Part shown: piece by piece, positions 62,822-64,000 of the stretch | Layout of the letters: every line of letters begins with the position of its first letter | How positions within the stretch are numbered: position 1 is the stretch's first letter | From: Pseudomonadota bacterium | GTDB lineage: Bacteria > Pseudomonadota > Alphaproteobacteria > Dongiales > Dongiaceae | DNA length: 64,000 nt | Assembly (NCBI GenBank): GCA_021792365.1 | Contig: JAJYUT010000005.1 | Span: forward strand, 1-64,000 | Direction: 5' to 3' | Notes under the pieces: generated by a model | Seen by the model: the letters and a program-made list of their open reading frames with translations, nothing else | What the model was told of the DNA's origin: nothing | Database searches by the model: none | Made by a program: the position numbers and the translations under genes

Positions 62822-63814
62822 TTATCCGCCCGTGACGCTCATGTGCCGCTGCACGGCGGGGCCTTTGTGGCGGCGATCAATGATGAAATCGTGGCCCTTG
62901 GGCTTGCGGCTGATGGCTTCGTCCATGGCTTCCATCAGCAGCGCGTCGTCCTCGCTCGCGCGCAGGGGCGCGCGCAGGTCGGCGGAATCGTCCTGGCCGA
63001 GGCACATGTAGAGCATGCCGGTGCAGGTGAGGCGCACGCGGTTGCAGCTTTCACAGAAGTTGTGGGTGAGGGGCGTGATGAAGCCGACGCGCTGCCCCGT
63101 CTCCGTGATGCGCGCATAGCGCGCGGGGCCGCCCGTGCGGTAGTCGATCTCCTCCAGCGTGTAGCGCGTCTTCAGCTTGGCCCGCAGCAGCGAGATCGGA
63201 AGATACTGGTCGAGCCGGTTCTCCCCGCCGATATCGCCCATCGGCATCACCTCGATGAAGGTGATGTCGTGGCCCTCGCGCCCGCACCAGTCGATCAGGT
63301 CGAAGGCTTCGTCATCGTTCACGCCCTTGAGCGCGACGGTGTTGACTTTGACCCTGATGCCGGCCGCGTTCGCGGCCTTGATGCCGTCGAGCACGGGGCC
63401 GAGCTTGCCCCAGCGCGTGATGGCGGTGAACTTCTCCGGGTCGAGCGTGTCGATCGAGACGTTGACTCGCTTCACCCCGCATTCGGCGAGCTCCACTGCA
63501 TGCTTGCCGAGCTGGCTGCCATTGGTGGTGAGGGTCAGCTCGTCGAGCGCGCCGCTCTCCAAATGCCGCGACAGGCGGCGGATCAGCCACATGACGTTCT
63601 TGCGCACCAGCGGCTCGCCGCCGGTGAGGCGCAGCTTGCGCACGCCCTTCGCGACGAAGGCGCTGCACAGCCGGTCCATCTCCTCCAGCGTCAGCAGCTC
63701 CGCCTTGGGCAAGAAGGTCATGTCCTCCGCCATGCAATAGACACAGCGGAAGTCGCAGCGGTCGGTCACCGACACGCGCAGATAGGAAATGTGCCGCCCA
63801 AACGGATCGATCAT
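62822..63814 (-). CDS. moaA: GTP 3',8-cyclase MoaA
   Basis: A 330-residue radical SAM enzyme that starts molybdenum cofactor synthesis by converting GTP to the 3',8-cyclo form. The SAM cluster ligands are C20, C24 and C27 in CDFRCVYC. The second cluster is CESC with a third cysteine 14 residues on. The protein ends in GG, the conserved tail needed for activity. It supplies cofactor for the molybdenum hydroxylase encoded elsewhere in the window. The 167 bases upstream hold no gene. Confidence 0.96.
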   Translation of the reverse strand: MIDPFGRHISYLRVSVTDRCDFRCVYCMAEDMTFLPKAELLTLEEMDRLCSAFVAKGVRKLRLTGGEPLVRKNVMWLIRRLSRHLESGALDELTLTTNGSQLGKHAVELAECGVKRVNVSIDTLDPEKFTAITRWGKLGPVLDGIKAANAAGIRVKVNTVALKGVNDDEAFDLIDWCGREGHDITFIEVMPMGDIGGENRLDQYLPISLLRAKLKTRYTLEEIDYRTGGPARYARITETGQRVGFITPLTHNFCESCNRVRLTCTGMLYMCLGQDDSADLRAPLRASEDDALLMEAMDEAISRKPKGHDFIIDRRHKGPAVQRHMSVTGG

Positions 63815-63981
63815 GCTGCCACCGTCATATTTGACTGAATATAGCGATCCCAGGGGCGGATTTCTTCCTCAAAAAACGTAAGGATTTGAATTGCTTGCTC
63901 CCGGCCAGCCGCCGGGCGGCGCCGTTAGCGGGGCGGTAACGGCTTTTGATCCCAGATATGGCAGTCGGGCAAAATCAGGGA

Positions 63982-64000
63982 ATGAGACACATGAATGCCG
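63982..64000 (+). CDS. possible start of a gene cut by the window edge
   Basis: An ATG at 63982 follows AGGGA at a suitable distance, with a second in-frame ATG at 63991. Only six codons are visible (MRHMNA). The product cannot be told. It would be divergent from moaA. Confidence 0.3.

Overview
The window is a chromosomal segment of a strongly GC-rich bacterium, most likely an alphaproteobacterium. The basis is the gene content (a form II CO-dehydrogenase-type molybdenum hydroxylase with its maturation genes, glcDEF, AEC and AbrB-type transporters, a LplT-PlsC-Aas fusion, the YdbH/YnbE/YdbL set) and the style of the interspersed palindromic repeats. The genes are densely packed: about 67 protein genes, one tRNA, no rRNA, no insertion sequence, no phage genes and no CRISPR array. 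Most genes are short same-strand runs with ATGA overlaps, and the codon use looks uniform, so this reads as native chromosome rather than a recent island.

Layout. 0-9.4 kb: the 3' end of a biotin-dependent acyl-CoA carboxylase subunit, acylphosphatase, a methyltransferase, lipB, tRNA-Leu(GAG), a malic enzyme overlapping mgtE, then a small acyl-CoA/aromatic-acid style group (RidA, SDR, acyl-CoA dehydrogenase, HCCA-isomerase-like thioredoxin-fold protein, DUF1330). 9.6-22.9 kb: amino-acid related genes (threonine dehydratase-like, AruI-like ThDP enzyme divergent from an AEC transporter, D-amino acid dehydrogenase, a second FAD oxidoreductase with a GcvR-like ACT protein), a CocE-type hydrolase, a GreA/B factor, a cold-shock protein and a serine hydrolase. 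22.9-31.2 kb: a nine-gene minus-strand run, ydbH-ynbE-ydbL followed by moxR(coxD)-coxE-xdhC(N)-xdhC(C)-mocA fusion-IscU-like scaffold. 31-35 kb: a secreted hydrolase, a frameshifted membrane-anchored gene and a diguanylate cyclase. 35.3-39.8 kb: coxG-coxS-coxL-coxM, closed by an intrinsic terminator. 39.9-47.7 kb: DUF192, a haloacid dehalogenase, a glutamine-synthetase-like/class III aminotransferase pair, two tail-to-tail PilZ genes, MATE and a methyltransferase. 47.7-52 kb: rpmJ with terminator, then glcD-glcE-glcF. 52-64 kb: DUF2817, TPR, GST, LplT-Aas fusion, AbrB-like, argE, N-formylglutamate amidohydrolase, NAD kinase, a secreted protein, moaA and the start of one more gene.

How the pieces fit. 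The most coherent system is the molybdenum hydroxylase: coxSLM encode the iron-sulfur, molybdopterin and FAD subunits, coxG a membrane-anchored partner, and the maturation run 7 kb away supplies an AAA ATPase/VWA pair, a split XdhC chaperone, a MocA-like cytidylyltransferase fused to a molybdopterin-binding domain, and an IscU-like scaffold. moaA at the right edge makes the first pterin intermediate. CoxL carries the form II motif AYRGAGR, so CO need not be its substrate. c-di-GMP signalling is represented by one diguanylate cyclase with an intact inhibitory site and two PilZ proteins. The most striking non-coding signal is a set of three palindromic elements, each lying between the 3' ends of convergent genes. 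In two of them the side hairpins have changed sequence but kept complementarity, which supports a folded cloverleaf-like form.
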